From: Streptomyces sp. B21-083
GTDB taxonomy: Bacteria; Actinomycetota; Actinomycetes; Streptomycetales; Streptomycetaceae
Direction of reading: 5' to 3'
NCBI RefSeq assembly: GCF_036898825.1
Contig: NZ_JARUND010000004.1
Location: 1 to 64,000, forward strand
DNA length: 64,000 nt
Part shown: positions 48,289 through 56,806 of the stretch, piece after piece
Layout: each line of letters opens with the position of its first letter
Position numbering within the stretch: the stretch's first letter is position 1
Position numbers and translations under genes: made by a program
The notes under the pieces: generated by a model
Told to the model about the DNA's origin: nothing
What the model saw: the letters and a program-made list of their open reading frames with translations, nothing else
Database searches by the model: none

Positions 48289-48740
48289 GCGCGCAGCGCA
48301 GCACCGAGGCCGGCCCGCAAGAACAGGTCCGCATGCGGTACACCCCGATCGCTACCCCCAGCGTCTGGGCATTCGACCGTGACCAGAGGTTTGCGAAGTT
48401 CCTGGCCACCCGGCTGGCCGAGGCCGAAGCACTTGGCTCCTGCAGCGCGGAACTCAAGTTCCTGGCCGGTCTGCGGGACGTCTTCGAAGAGTGGCTCGCC
48501 AACCGCGAACTCGCAGTGAAGATCGCCGACCACAACCTTGCCATGAGAGCAGACGACGACCTCTTCACCGGCAGCATCAGCGCTCTGGGCTGGTCGCTGC
48601 GCAGTTTCGCCCACAGCGTCTGGTATCAGCACCCCAAGTGGGAAGGGGCATTCCACCCGAATGTTGTCTCACCACCGATCGACCCGCTGAGGGCCTCAGT
48701 AGGCGCGAAGGCACACAACCGTCCCGAGTTATGCGAGTGA
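48285..48740 (+). CDS. Hypothetical protein, weakly DUF6221-like (151 aa)
   Basis: GTG 48285 overlaps the lipoprotein stop (GTGA). The helical first half (RFAKFLATRLAEAEALG, ANRELAVKIADHNLA) and the later YQHPKWEGAFHP resemble the DUF6221 pattern found in many actinobacterial proteins, but the match is loose. There is no signal peptide. About 155 bases without a gene follow before the next start. Confidence 0.5.
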   Translation: MSAQRSTEAGPQEQVRMRYTPIATPSVWAFDRDQRFAKFLATRLAEAEALGSCSAELKFLAGLRDVFEEWLANRELAVKIADHNLAMRADDDLFTGSISALGWSLRSFAHSVWYQHPKWEGAFHPNVVSPPIDPLRASVGAKAHNRPELCE

Positions 48741-48896
48741 ACTCATGTATCGAGGTGGGAACTTGACTGGCATATGCATAGCCTCATGGTCACGCAAACG
48801 CACTACCGCTGCTGGACCGGGCTGCGGTTCTGGGCCGTCGTATGTCGGAGGGCCGGGGCAGCGGTCTCACCGAACCGCGTCGCATGGGGAGCCAAC

Positions 48897-49505
48897 ATGA
48901 CCGCAACATATCCACGCTCTTCACGGATCAGGATCGCCCCTACTCGCACCCGGACGTACGCCTCTGCGCTGCTTCTGGCAGGCAGTCTGGTGGCACTCGC
49001 CGGTTGTAGCGACAGCGGCAGCGACGCGGACGCGTCACCGCCTCAGACCAGTCCTACTGAAACGGCTGGCCCTGCGTCTCCCAGTTCCACCGCCGAGGCC
49101 GAGGACGCCGCTGTCATCGCGGCGTACACCAGCTCCTGGGACGCAAAAACCGAGGCCTACCAGAAGGCTTCTTCCGTGGGCACCGACGTGAAGAAGTACA
49201 CGACTTTCAAGGCCCTGGCAGACATCGAGCGCAACTTGTCGGCCATGAAGAAGGCCGGGCAGGTGACAACCGGTAGGCCGGTGATCCACCCGAAGGTCGT
49301 CAACGTGACCAGGTCGGAGATCCCCAAGGCCACGGTCGCGGACTGTGTGGACACCACGAACTGGACGCTGATCGACAAGGCCACGAAGAAGAAGGTCCGG
49401 CTGCCGTCGGAGCGGCTCATCAAATACGTCAGCACCGCATCTCTTGAAAAGTGGGGGACGAAGTGGATGGTCACCGAGTTGACCGCTCAAGATCAAGCCT
49501 GCTGA
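48897..49505 (+). CDS. Small lipoprotein (202 aa)
   Basis: ATG 48897 is preceded by GGGGAGCCAAC; the longer frame from 48774 lacks this. The signal peptide ends in a lipobox, LLLAGSLVALAGCSDSGSD. A Thr/Ser/Pro/Ala linker leads to a folded domain of about 120 residues (AVIAAYTSSWDAKTEAYQKA, TDVKKYTTFKALADIERNLS, WTLIDKATKKKVRLP) that looks like small NTF2-type lipoproteins found beside Streptomyces Tad loci. It overlaps the next gene by about 43 bases. Confidence 0.7.
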   Translation: MTATYPRSSRIRIAPTRTRTYASALLLAGSLVALAGCSDSGSDADASPPQTSPTETAGPASPSSTAEAEDAAVIAAYTSSWDAKTEAYQKASSVGTDVKKYTTFKALADIERNLSAMKKAGQVTTGRPVIHPKVVNVTRSEIPKATVADCVDTTNWTLIDKATKKKVRLPSERLIKYVSTASLEKWGTKWMVTELTAQDQAC

Positions 49506-50341
49506 CCCGGCGTCTCAGCACACTCACGGGCGCCCTGGTCCTGGCCACGGCCGGCATCGCGCACGCCGGCGATGATCCCGACGTCGACGTCGGTGAGTGT
49601 CAGGTCGTCGAGTTCTGCGTCGGCGTCGGAGTCGGTGACGAGACCGATGGGAGTGGCGGGCAGGCAGGCGGCTCGCAGGGCGGCAGCGACAGCGATCTGA
49701 ACTGTGGTTACACCAAGATTGAGCCGAAGCCGCCGGCCGAGCACCCGGCCTGGAAAGGCAAAGACCCCGAGAAGTACGACTTGTATTTCAGGTCGTGCTC
49801 GGACGGCGGGCAGGACAACCCGGACGGCTTCATCGTCGTGCCGACCGGTCAGCCTCCTGTGCCGCAGGTGGACCCCCAGGAGTTGGCGCAGCGCGCGGTC
49901 GATGCCATGACGCTGCTCGGCCCGGATATTGCCAGCCCGAAGGCGGCCGGGAAGTACATCGTGGGTGTGCCGATGTGGATGTGGGTCAATCAGAGCGCCA
50001 CGACCTACGGGCCGAACACTGCGTCGGCCTCGGCGGGCGGGGTGACGGTCACCGCGACCGCGAAGGTGTCGAAGGTCGTGTGGCAGATGGGTGACGGCGA
50101 CTCCGTGACGTGCAATGGCCCAGGCACGCCCTACCAGGCTTCTGCGGGCATGGCCCAGTCACCCACCTGCGGACACGTGTATTCCAAGACGTCAGCCGGT
50201 GCCCAGGGCGGCAAGTTCCCGGTCACGGCGACCTCGACATGGACGATCGACTGGCAGGGCGGCGGAGCCGCCGGCCAGCTCACCGAGATCCGGCAAACCA
50301 ACGCGCAGGTGGCGATCGGCGAGCTGCAGGTCGTCAGGTAA
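49463..50341 (+). CDS. Secreted protein of the Tad locus (292 aa)
   Basis: GTG 49463 has GGGGGA at ribosome-site distance; GTG 49451 is a weaker alternative. The signal peptide is LLTRRLSTLTGALVLATAGIA ending at AHA, without a lipobox. The mature part is Gly/Asp-rich at first, then a beta-rich domain with KVVWQMGDGDSVTCNGPGT and CGHVYSKTSAGA that resembles a PKD-like surface domain. The gene lies just before cpaB and is probably part of the pilus operon. The role is unknown. Confidence 0.65.
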   Translation: MDGHRVDRSRSSLLTRRLSTLTGALVLATAGIAHAGDDPDVDVGECQVVEFCVGVGVGDETDGSGGQAGGSQGGSDSDLNCGYTKIEPKPPAEHPAWKGKDPEKYDLYFRSCSDGGQDNPDGFIVVPTGQPPVPQVDPQELAQRAVDAMTLLGPDIASPKAAGKYIVGVPMWMWVNQSATTYGPNTASASAGGVTVTATAKVSKVVWQMGDGDSVTCNGPGTPYQASAGMAQSPTCGHVYSKTSAGAQGGKFPVTATSTWTIDWQGGGAAGQLTEIRQTNAQVAIGELQVVR

Positions 50342-50362
50342 CGCTGCCGGAAGGACAGAACG

Positions 50363-51070
50363 TTGAGCAAGACCCAAGAACGTGTAGACGCAGTCAGCTC
50401 GAACGGCGTGCCCCACCAGGGACGTGTCGCCGAGCCTGTTACTCCCCCGCGGGTGTCGGCCCGTCGTCGCCGACCAGGGGTCATCGCCCTGTCGCTGGCG
50501 CTGATCGCTGCCGGCGGGGCCGGGGTTGCCGTCCTGCTGCTGCAGGTCGGCAACCGCACCGAGGTGGTAACGGTGGTCCGTGACGTCCAGGTCGGCCAGG
50601 TCGTGACCGAAGACGACCTGGGCACCGCGAGCATCGCCCTGGACCCGGCCGTGAAGACGGTACGCGGCGATGACCTGGACTCGGTGGTGGGCAAGCAGGC
50701 CGCCGTGGAGCTCAAGCCCGGTTCCCTCCTCACCCCGTCACAGGTGACGAAGGATTCCCTGGTAAAGGCCGGAGAGCAACTGGTGCCGATCGGGCTTGAG
50801 CCCAAGCAGATCCCGGCCACCGCCCTGGTGCCGGGCCAGAAGGTACAGCTGGTCCACGTTCCGGCCCAGGGGGCGGCGGACACCGGCACAACGTCCGCTG
50901 CCCGGCCGGCAACCATCGACGGACGGGTCGTGAAGGCATCCGGCGCCGCCCCCGGCACCGGGATCGTGGTAGTCGACGTCGCCACCAGCGCGCAGGACGG
51001 ACCCACCGCTGCCGCATGGGTGGCGTCCGGCACTCTGCGCCTGGTCCTCACCGCTGCGGACGGCAGCTGA
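50363..51070 (+). CDS. cpaB: CpaB/RcpC-like SAF-domain pilus assembly protein
   Basis: 235 aa from TTG 50363, after GGAAGGACAGAACG. One N-terminal span (PGVIALSLALIAAGGAGVAV) is followed by a SAF domain (VVRDVQVGQVVTEDDLGTAS, VVGKQAAVELKPGSLLTPSQ) and a C-terminal beta domain (LVPGQKVQLVHVP). CpaB/RcpC proteins are membrane-bound parts of Flp/Tad pilus machines. It opens the core pilus set, and its stop overlaps the next start (TGATG). Confidence 0.75.
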   Translation: MSKTQERVDAVSSNGVPHQGRVAEPVTPPRVSARRRRPGVIALSLALIAAGGAGVAVLLLQVGNRTEVVTVVRDVQVGQVVTEDDLGTASIALDPAVKTVRGDDLDSVVGKQAAVELKPGSLLTPSQVTKDSLVKAGEQLVPIGLEPKQIPATALVPGQKVQLVHVPAQGAADTGTTSAARPATIDGRVVKASGAAPGTGIVVVDVATSAQDGPTAAAWVASGTLRLVLTAADGS

Positions 51071-51897
51071 TGGCCGTGATCGCGTTGGCAGGCTGCAGTG
51101 GCGCGCCCGGCGTGACGACGAGCGCTCTCGCCCTGCTGCTGTCGTGGCCGCTGGAACCGGGCCGGCGGATGATCCTTGCCGAGTGCGACCCGGACGGCGG
51201 GGCCGTATTGCACGGTCTGCTGCAGGGCACTCTCGGCGACCGGTACGGGCTGCGCAACCTCTCCGTCGCCGCCCGCAAGGGCGAGTTCAGCGACGCCTTC
51301 TGGCGCCAGCTGATCCATCTGAGCGGCGAGGACGGCAAGAAGGAATCACTGCGCGACCGGCTGCTGCTGCCCGGCATCACCGATCCCGCGCAGGCGGCGA
51401 GCCTGGGCTCGGTCTGGAAGATCCTGGCGCAGATGTTTCGCGGCATCGACGCCCAGAGCGGCCATGACGTCCTGATCGACCTCGGCCGCCGCGGGGCGAA
51501 CGGGCCGTCCGGCGTCCTGGCCGAGCAGGCCGACGCGGTGGTCGTCGTGGTCCGCAACACCCTGCGCTGCCTGCAGGCAGCCGAGGCCCGGGTGCGCACA
51601 CTGGAAGAGCAGGTCGGCGACGTCAGCGTGCTGATGATCAACGAGGGGCCGTATCCCGCGGGCGAGATCCAGCGCGTTCTGCAGGTACCGGTGCTGGCCA
51701 CCCTGCCGTACGCGCCGAAGGACGCCTTCGTGCTGTCCGACGGCGCCGAACAGCCGCGCCACTTCACGAAGTCGCCGCTCATGAAAGCCGCCCGCACGGC
51801 CAGCACCCTGCTGGTTCAGCGGGCCGCTCTACGCCGCGCCCGCCTCGATCCGCGCAGCGCGTTCACCGCAGGCGGGGAGGTGACTCGTGCGCGGTAA
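51070..51897 (+). CDS. CpaE/TadZ-like MinD-family ATPase
   Basis: 275 aa from ATG 51070. A ParA/MinD-type start IALAGCSGAPGVTTSALALL stands for the deviant Walker A (the Lys-rich consensus is altered), followed by ILAECDPDGGAVLHGL and DVLIDLGRRGANGPSGVLAE. In Tad systems CpaE/TadZ positions the machine at the cell pole or membrane. Some residues usual for ATP hydrolysis are missing, as in other TadZ proteins. It overlaps tadA by 11 bases. Confidence 0.75.
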   Translation: MAVIALAGCSGAPGVTTSALALLLSWPLEPGRRMILAECDPDGGAVLHGLLQGTLGDRYGLRNLSVAARKGEFSDAFWRQLIHLSGEDGKKESLRDRLLLPGITDPAQAASLGSVWKILAQMFRGIDAQSGHDVLIDLGRRGANGPSGVLAEQADAVVVVVRNTLRCLQAAEARVRTLEEQVGDVSVLMINEGPYPAGEIQRVLQVPVLATLPYAPKDAFVLSDGAEQPRHFTKSPLMKAARTASTLLVQRAALRRARLDPRSAFTAGGEVTRAR

Positions 51898-53380
51898 GCC
51901 TTTGCACCCCGATCCCACCGTGGCCCCTTCGCCCGGCCACCCTCAGCCTGCCCGGCCTCGCCCGGCAAACGGGACGGCCGCCGGTGCCGCCTCGGGTACG
52001 CGAGTGCTCGGCCATACTGCGCCTCAGGTCACCGTCGACTACAAGGTCGCCCGGCACATCGCCGGACAGGTCGCCAAGAGCCGCGAAGAACTGCTGAAGT
52101 CGACGCCCGGCATGGACCGGGCCAGCGAGGAGCAGCGCTGCCTGGAATGGATCAACGAGGCGGTCGCGGTCTGGTCGGACGCAGCGGCAATGACGCCCCA
52201 GGAAGACAGTGCACTGCGGCGTGCCGTCCATGACCAGCTTTTTCGGGCCGGGCGGCTCCAGCCGTACCTGGACGACGAGCGGGTCGAGGACATCATCATC
52301 CAGGGCCCGCACGAGGTGTGGCTCGACTACGGCGACGGCGAACGCCGCATGGTCGGGCCGATCGCGGACTCGGAGGAAGAACTGCTGGAGCTGCTGCGGG
52401 AGTTGGCCCGGGGTTCCGGGCACAACGAACGCACCATCTCCACCGCGAATCCCACCCTCGCCCTGTCCCTCCAGGACGGCTCGCGTCTCCAGGCCATCAC
52501 CGGGCTGGGCCCGATGACCTACGCGGTCATCCGCCGTCACCGGGTCTCCCACGCCAATCTCGACGACCTCGTACGCCTGGGCACGATCGACCCGATCCTG
52601 CGGCAGTTCCTCGGCGCGTGCGTGCGCGCAGAGAAGAACATCATGATCGCGGGGAAGCAGAAGGCCGGGAAGACCACCCTGCTGCGGGCGATGCTCAAGG
52701 AGTTCGACCCGGAGTGCCGGTTCGCCACCATCCAGACCGAGGACGAACTCTTCGCCCACGCCAACGGCTACCACCGGCAGGTTGTCTCCCTGGTGGGCCG
52801 CGAGTCCAACGGCGAGAAGGACGTCACCGGCCGCAGCGCCGGCGAGGTCACGCTCCTGGACCTGATGCATCCCGCGTTGCGGATGTCGCTGGAGCGGATC
52901 GTGGTCGGCGAGGTCCGCGGCCCCGAAGTCGTCGCCATGATGCAGGCGCTGACGAACGGGTCGGGCGGCAACCTGTGCACGATCCACGCGCGTCGCCCCG
53001 ACATCATCTTCGACCGGATCGCCGAGCTGTACGCGCTCGCCCAGGACAACCTGTCCGAGCAGCTCGCCTACCGGCAGACCGCCAACGGCCTCGACTTCAT
53101 CGTGTACGTCGACATGACGGACGAGACGCAGATCGGCGGCCGACGCCACCGCTATGTCTCCCACATCCTGGAACTGACCGGGATCGGCGAGAACGGCCGC
53201 CCGGCCACGAACACGATCTTCTCCCCCGGAGCCGAGTTCGGGGACCTGCGGGCGGTACCTCGGATGGACCCGGGCTGCATCGACGACCTGCGCCGCGTCG
53301 GCTTCGACTCCTCCCTGCTGCAGCATCCCTACGGGGCCTGGCAGGAGCCGCTGCCGCTGATGGTGGGGGTCAGCCGATGA
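51887..53380 (+). CDS. tadA: TadA/CpaF-type secretion ATPase
   Basis: 497 aa from GTG 51887. Walker A is MIAGKQKAGKTTLLRAM near residue 250; LERIVVGEVRGPEVVAMMQA and the His box GGNLCTIHA follow near 340-365. The N-terminal half has VEDIIIQGPHEVWLDYGDGE, as in CpaF proteins. It is the motor for pilus assembly at the inner membrane and works with TadB and TadC. It overlaps tadB by four bases. Confidence 0.85.
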   Translation: MRGKPLHPDPTVAPSPGHPQPARPRPANGTAAGAASGTRVLGHTAPQVTVDYKVARHIAGQVAKSREELLKSTPGMDRASEEQRCLEWINEAVAVWSDAAAMTPQEDSALRRAVHDQLFRAGRLQPYLDDERVEDIIIQGPHEVWLDYGDGERRMVGPIADSEEELLELLRELARGSGHNERTISTANPTLALSLQDGSRLQAITGLGPMTYAVIRRHRVSHANLDDLVRLGTIDPILRQFLGACVRAEKNIMIAGKQKAGKTTLLRAMLKEFDPECRFATIQTEDELFAHANGYHRQVVSLVGRESNGEKDVTGRSAGEVTLLDLMHPALRMSLERIVVGEVRGPEVVAMMQALTNGSGGNLCTIHARRPDIIFDRIAELYALAQDNLSEQLAYRQTANGLDFIVYVDMTDETQIGGRRHRYVSHILELTGIGENGRPATNTIFSPGAEFGDLRAVPRMDPGCIDDLRRVGFDSSLLQHPYGAWQEPLPLMVGVSR

Positions 53381-54327
53381 TCCTACTGTTGGGGCTGCTG
53401 AGCGGCATGGCAGCAATCGGCGGACTGATCGGCGTTGTTGCGGGTCTCGTGGGTACGACGGCGCCGCGCCGGGCGCCGCTGCGACAGCGCTGGCAGGCCC
53501 TGCGCACCAGGACGGAGCAGAGCGAGGATGTCCGGCTGCGCCGGCGGACCCTCGCGGCTGTGGCGGTCGTGGTGTTCGTGGCCGTATGGCTGGTCTCGGG
53601 CAATTTCGTCGGAGGCGTACTGATCGGGGCGGCCGTGATCGGGGTGCCCTGGCTGATCACCCCCGCGCGGATGGCGCAGGACCGCATCGGTCAGCTGGAA
53701 GCCTTGAGTGAGTGGACCCAGCGGCTGGCCGGTCTGCTGCGGCTGGGCATGGGCCTGGAACAGGCGATGATCACCAGCCGTCAGGGTGCACCGGAGGAAC
53801 TCGCCCCGCAGATCGTCACCCTGTCCGACCGGCTGCGGCTGGGCTGGCGGCCGGAAGGGGCGCTCCGCGCTTTCGCCGAAGAACTGGACGACGTCACCGC
53901 GGACAAGGTGGTGGCCGCGCTCACTTTGTCGGTCAACGACCGCGGGCCGGGCCTGGCCCAGGCGCTGGAGGATCTGGCGGGCACGGTCCGCGACGAAGTC
54001 GCGCGCAAGCGGTCGATCGAGGCGGACCGGGCGAAGCCGCGCACCACCGTGCGGTGGATGACCGTCATGACCGTGGGCATCGTGGTCGCCGGGTTCTTCG
54101 TGCCGTCCTACACGAAGCCCTACGCGACGCTGCTCGGACAGCTGGTGCTCGCCTTCCTGACGGCCGGCTTCATCGGGGTGCTCGCCCTGATGCGGCAGCT
54201 GGGCAACTTCCGCCGTATCCCGCGCTTTTTGATCACCGACCCGGCCAGCACCGTCCGTCTGCCCGCCCCCGCAGCGGAGGCGGACGTGCCGGTCACCGGC
54301 CGTGAGCCGGAAGGAATCCCCTCGTGA
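53377..54327 (+). CDS. tadB: TadB-like type II secretion F-domain protein
   Basis: 316 aa from ATG 53377 (ATGA overlap). Hydrophobic segments lie at the start (GLLSGMAAIGGLIGVVAGLV), near residue 65 (AVAVVVFVAVWLVSGNFVGG) and near the end. The T2SSF core is about residues 105-230 (LSEWTQRLAGLLRLGMGLEQ, ITSRQGAPEELAP, LADDxxx-like acidic turn). It is the inner-membrane platform of the Tad pilus, paired with the next gene product. Confidence 0.8.
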   Translation: MILLLGLLSGMAAIGGLIGVVAGLVGTTAPRRAPLRQRWQALRTRTEQSEDVRLRRRTLAAVAVVVFVAVWLVSGNFVGGVLIGAAVIGVPWLITPARMAQDRIGQLEALSEWTQRLAGLLRLGMGLEQAMITSRQGAPEELAPQIVTLSDRLRLGWRPEGALRAFAEELDDVTADKVVAALTLSVNDRGPGLAQALEDLAGTVRDEVARKRSIEADRAKPRTTVRWMTVMTVGIVVAGFFVPSYTKPYATLLGQLVLAFLTAGFIGVLALMRQLGNFRRIPRFLITDPASTVRLPAPAAEADVPVTGREPEGIPS

Positions 54328-55208
54328 ACCTGCTTCCCGTCGTCCTGACCGGCGGCACGGTAGGCGCCGGTCTCGCCTTGCTGGTGCGGGAACTCCTGCG
54401 TCCGCAGCCCGCGTTGGGACCGGCCCTCGCGCGCAGCGCTCCGGCCGCCTTGGCGCTCCCCGAACCGGAGCTGGACCGTGAGGAGGCGTGGGGACGGTGG
54501 CTGCTGGCCCGCCTCGAGCGCCTGCCCGGCGTGCGGATCCCCACCATCAACCTGGCCGTGCTCGGACAGCAGCCGGGCCAGTTCATGCTGAAGAAGACCG
54601 CGCTCGCCGGTCTTGGCCTGCTCTGCCCGGTGATCGCAACGATTCCATGGATCATCGCGGGCGTCTCCCTGCCGTTCTACCTGCCCGCCGGCGTCGGACT
54701 CCTCATCGCCGGCCTGTTGTTCATCACACCGGATCTCGCGGTGCGGGACCAGGCCAAGCGGGCGCGGGAGGAGTTCGCACACGCCCTGTCCGCCTACCTC
54801 GACCTGGTCGCACTCAAGCGGGCCGCCGACGCCGGCCCAGCCGAGGCGCTGGAGAAAGCCGCCGAGGTCGGCCAGGGCTGGCCCTTCCTCTACCTGCAAG
54901 GCGCCCTGCGCCGGGCCCGGATGGAGAAGATCCCGCCCTACCAGGCACTCAATGAGCTCGCCGCCGAGTACGACCTGCCCGTCCTGGACGACGTCGCCGA
55001 CATCATGCGCGGCTCGGCCACCGACGGCGCCGCCGTCTACAAGGCACTGCGCGCCCGTACCGCCGCGCTCAACGCGGAGCTGCTGGCCGGTCAGGCCGCG
55101 GAGGCGAACGCCGCCAGCGAGAAGATGACCGCCCCCGGCGCCCTGTTGGCCGTGCTGGTGATGCTGCTGATGGCTTTCCCCGCGGTCATCCGCATGCTCA
55201 CCGTCTAA
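54324..55208 (+). CDS. tadC: TadC-like type II secretion F-domain protein
   Basis: 294 aa from GTG 54324 (GTGA overlap). A span at the N-terminus, a pair in the middle (LGLLCPVIATIPWIIAGVSL, LPAGVGLLIAGLLFITPD) and one at the C-terminus (LLAVLVMLLMAFPAVIRML). The F-domain reads FAHALSAYLDLVALKRAADA with GPAEALEKAAEVGQGWPFLY. It is the second platform protein. A 47-base gap separates it from the pilin gene. Confidence 0.75.
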   Translation: MNLLPVVLTGGTVGAGLALLVRELLRPQPALGPALARSAPAALALPEPELDREEAWGRWLLARLERLPGVRIPTINLAVLGQQPGQFMLKKTALAGLGLLCPVIATIPWIIAGVSLPFYLPAGVGLLIAGLLFITPDLAVRDQAKRAREEFAHALSAYLDLVALKRAADAGPAEALEKAAEVGQGWPFLYLQGALRRARMEKIPPYQALNELAAEYDLPVLDDVADIMRGSATDGAAVYKALRARTAALNAELLAGQAAEANAASEKMTAPGALLAVLVMLLMAFPAVIRMLTV

Positions 55209-55255
55209 GACCATACCGATTCGCTGAATCTCTGAAGGCGCAAGGAGCCCAGATT

Positions 55256-55471
55256 ATGAACCACACCGCAGCCCGCACCTACCGTGCAGTGCACTGGCTG
55301 ACCACACGTCTGCAGGAGAGCCTGGAGGAGGCCAGGAGCCGTCCGGACCGCGGCGACATCAGCACCACCACCGTCATCATCTGGGTGGCTGCCGTCACCG
55401 GCGCCGTCCTGATCGCCGGAACCATCGCTGTCGTGATCGCCAAGTACAACGGCCAGCTCAACGGACTGTGA
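55256..55471 (+). CDS. Flp-type pilin candidate (71 aa)
   Basis: ATG 55256 follows GCAAGGAGCCCAGATT, one of the best ribosome sites in the operon, as expected for an abundant subunit. A ~34-residue leader is followed by GDISTTTVIIWVAAVTGAVL and a single hydrophobic helix, then a short tail (YNGQLNGL). The Gly-Asp before the hydrophobic helix may be the prepilin cleavage site, but the usual Glu at +5 is absent. No prepilin peptidase gene is seen in the window. Confidence 0.65.
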   Translation: MNHTAARTYRAVHWLTTRLQESLEEARSRPDRGDISTTTVIIWVAAVTGAVLIAGTIAVVIAKYNGQLNGL

Positions 55472-55896
55472 TGTCCCGTCCCGAGCGGCTGAAGAACTGG
55501 TGGGAGGGGCGAAGATGGCACGACGACCGCGGCGACACCTCCATCCAGATGGCGATCGTCTTCCCGTTCGTCCTGCTCGCCACGGTGGCCGTCATCCAGG
55601 CCTCCATGTGGTACTACGCACGGCAGATCGCTTTGACCGCTGCCCGCGAGGGCCTCACCGCAGCCCGTGCCTACGAGTCGAGCCCGGCCACCGGTGCGGC
55701 CCGGGCACGGGACGTGCTGGGACGTGTCGCGGGTGACAGCCTGCGCGGCTACAGCGTCACTGCCGGCAGCGACGGGCAGCGGGTGCGGGTGCAGGTTTCC
55801 GGCACGTCCCTGTCGATGATCCCGGGTGTCGGTGGCCTGCAGGTCACTCAGTCGGCGTCCGGACCGGTGGAGCGCTGGACGGTGCCGGGAGGGTGA
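55471..55896 (+). CDS. TadE-like pseudopilin (142 aa)
   Basis: ATG 55471 overlaps the pilin stop; a GTG one codon upstream (55468) is possible. After a basic leader comes DRGDTSIQMAIVFPFVLLAT, the TadE-type start, then a membrane helix (VAVIQASMWYYARQIALTAA) and a ~80-residue outside part. TadE-like pseudopilins assist Flp pilus assembly. Confidence 0.7.
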   Translation: MSRPERLKNWWEGRRWHDDRGDTSIQMAIVFPFVLLATVAVIQASMWYYARQIALTAAREGLTAARAYESSPATGAARARDVLGRVAGDSLRGYSVTAGSDGQRVRVQVSGTSLSMIPGVGGLQVTQSASGPVERWTVPGG

Positions 55897-56354
55897 ACCA
55901 CATGCGATACAGAGCCCGTTGGGCGCGCAGAGGGCGCAGTGATGAAGGGAGTGCCGCGATCGAGGCGGCCATCGTCCTACCATCGCTGATCATGTTCCTG
56001 TGTCTGGCGATCGCCGGCGGACGCCTCGTCACCTCCGGGTCGAAGATCGACGCAGCAGCCGAGGACGCTGCCAGGGAGGCGTCCATTCACCGCACCGCGA
56101 GTGCCGCCCAGGGCGGCGCGCAGGCGGCGGCCGCCGAGTCCCTCAACGACCAGGGCATCAAGTGCGCCTCGACCAGCGTCACCATCGACACGGGCGGTCT
56201 CAGCGTGCCGGTGGGCCAAGTCGGCACCGTGACCGTGACCGTGAACTGCACGGTCAACCTTTCAGACTTGCTGCTGCCGGGTGTGCCGGGGTCCCGGACG
56301 CTCACGTCGACGGCCGTCTCGGTGGTGGATCAGTACCGGCAGCGAGGTGACTGA
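55893..56354 (+). CDS. TadE-like pseudopilin (153 aa)
   Basis: GTG 55893 overlaps the previous stop. It shows the same plan: basic leader, DEGSAAIEAAIVLPSLIMFL with the characteristic Glu, membrane helix, then a Thr/Val-rich outside domain with two Cys. The Glu-containing segment is closer to the TadE consensus than in the previous gene. The next gene starts on its stop codon. Confidence 0.7.
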   Translation: MNHMRYRARWARRGRSDEGSAAIEAAIVLPSLIMFLCLAIAGGRLVTSGSKIDAAAEDAAREASIHRTASAAQGGAQAAAAESLNDQGIKCASTSVTIDTGGLSVPVGQVGTVTVTVNCTVNLSDLLLPGVPGSRTLTSTAVSVVDQYRQRGD

Positions 56355-56806
56355 TGATCTTTCGCCAGATGAGGCTGAGCCGGGCTCAGTGCGATGACCG
56401 GGGAGGTGTCACCGTGTTCGTCGCCGTGTGCGTCATCGGTCTGATCGGCATCATCGGCATCGCCGTCGACGGCGGCAGCAAGATGCGCGCCACCGAACGC
56501 GCCGACTACATCGCCGGTGAAGCCGCCCGGGCGGGCGGACAGGCTATCGACCCTGCCGAGGCGATCAGCGGCAATGCGATCGTCGTGGATCCGCAGGACG
56601 CCCAGGCCGCCGCTCAGGCCTACTTGCGCTCCGTCGGCGCCACCGGCACGGTCAGCGTGTCCGGCGGCGGGAAGACCCTCACCGTGAACGTCACCGGCTC
56701 GTACGACACCAAGTTCTTGTCGGTCGTTGGGATCGGCTCGTTGTCGGTGACCGGCCATGGCAAGGCCATTCTCCTCCATGGCGTCACCGCTCCCGAAGGA
56801 AACTGA
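56354..56806 (+). CDS. TadG/TadE-like pilus protein (150 aa)
   Basis: ATG 56354 shares a base with the previous stop. It has DDRGGVTVFVAVCVIGLIGI and GIAVDGGSKMRATERADYIA, the start typical of TadG-like (putative Flp-pilus-assembly TadE/G-like) proteins, which lack the longer von Willebrand part here. The rest is a small beta-rich outside domain (VSGGGKTLTVNVTGSYDT). Confidence 0.65.
   Translation: MIFRQMRLSRAQCDDRGGVTVFVAVCVIGLIGIIGIAVDGGSKMRATERADYIAGEAARAGGQAIDPAEAISGNAIVVDPQDAQAAAQAYLRSVGATGTVSVSGGGKTLTVNVTGSYDTKFLSVVGIGSLSVTGHGKAILLHGVTAPEGN

Noticed and set aside
51070..51897. Assignment as ParA partner of the ParB-like protein
   Set aside because: It lies inside the Tad operon 40 kb away, has a CpaE/TadZ-like loop and overlaps tadA; a pilus role fits better.
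52960..52970. GCGGCAAC inside tadA and similar occurrences within coding regions (for example near 22590, 36313 and 39293)
   Set aside because: They encode Gly-Gly-Asn or similar in frame and have no flanking stems; chance occurrences.
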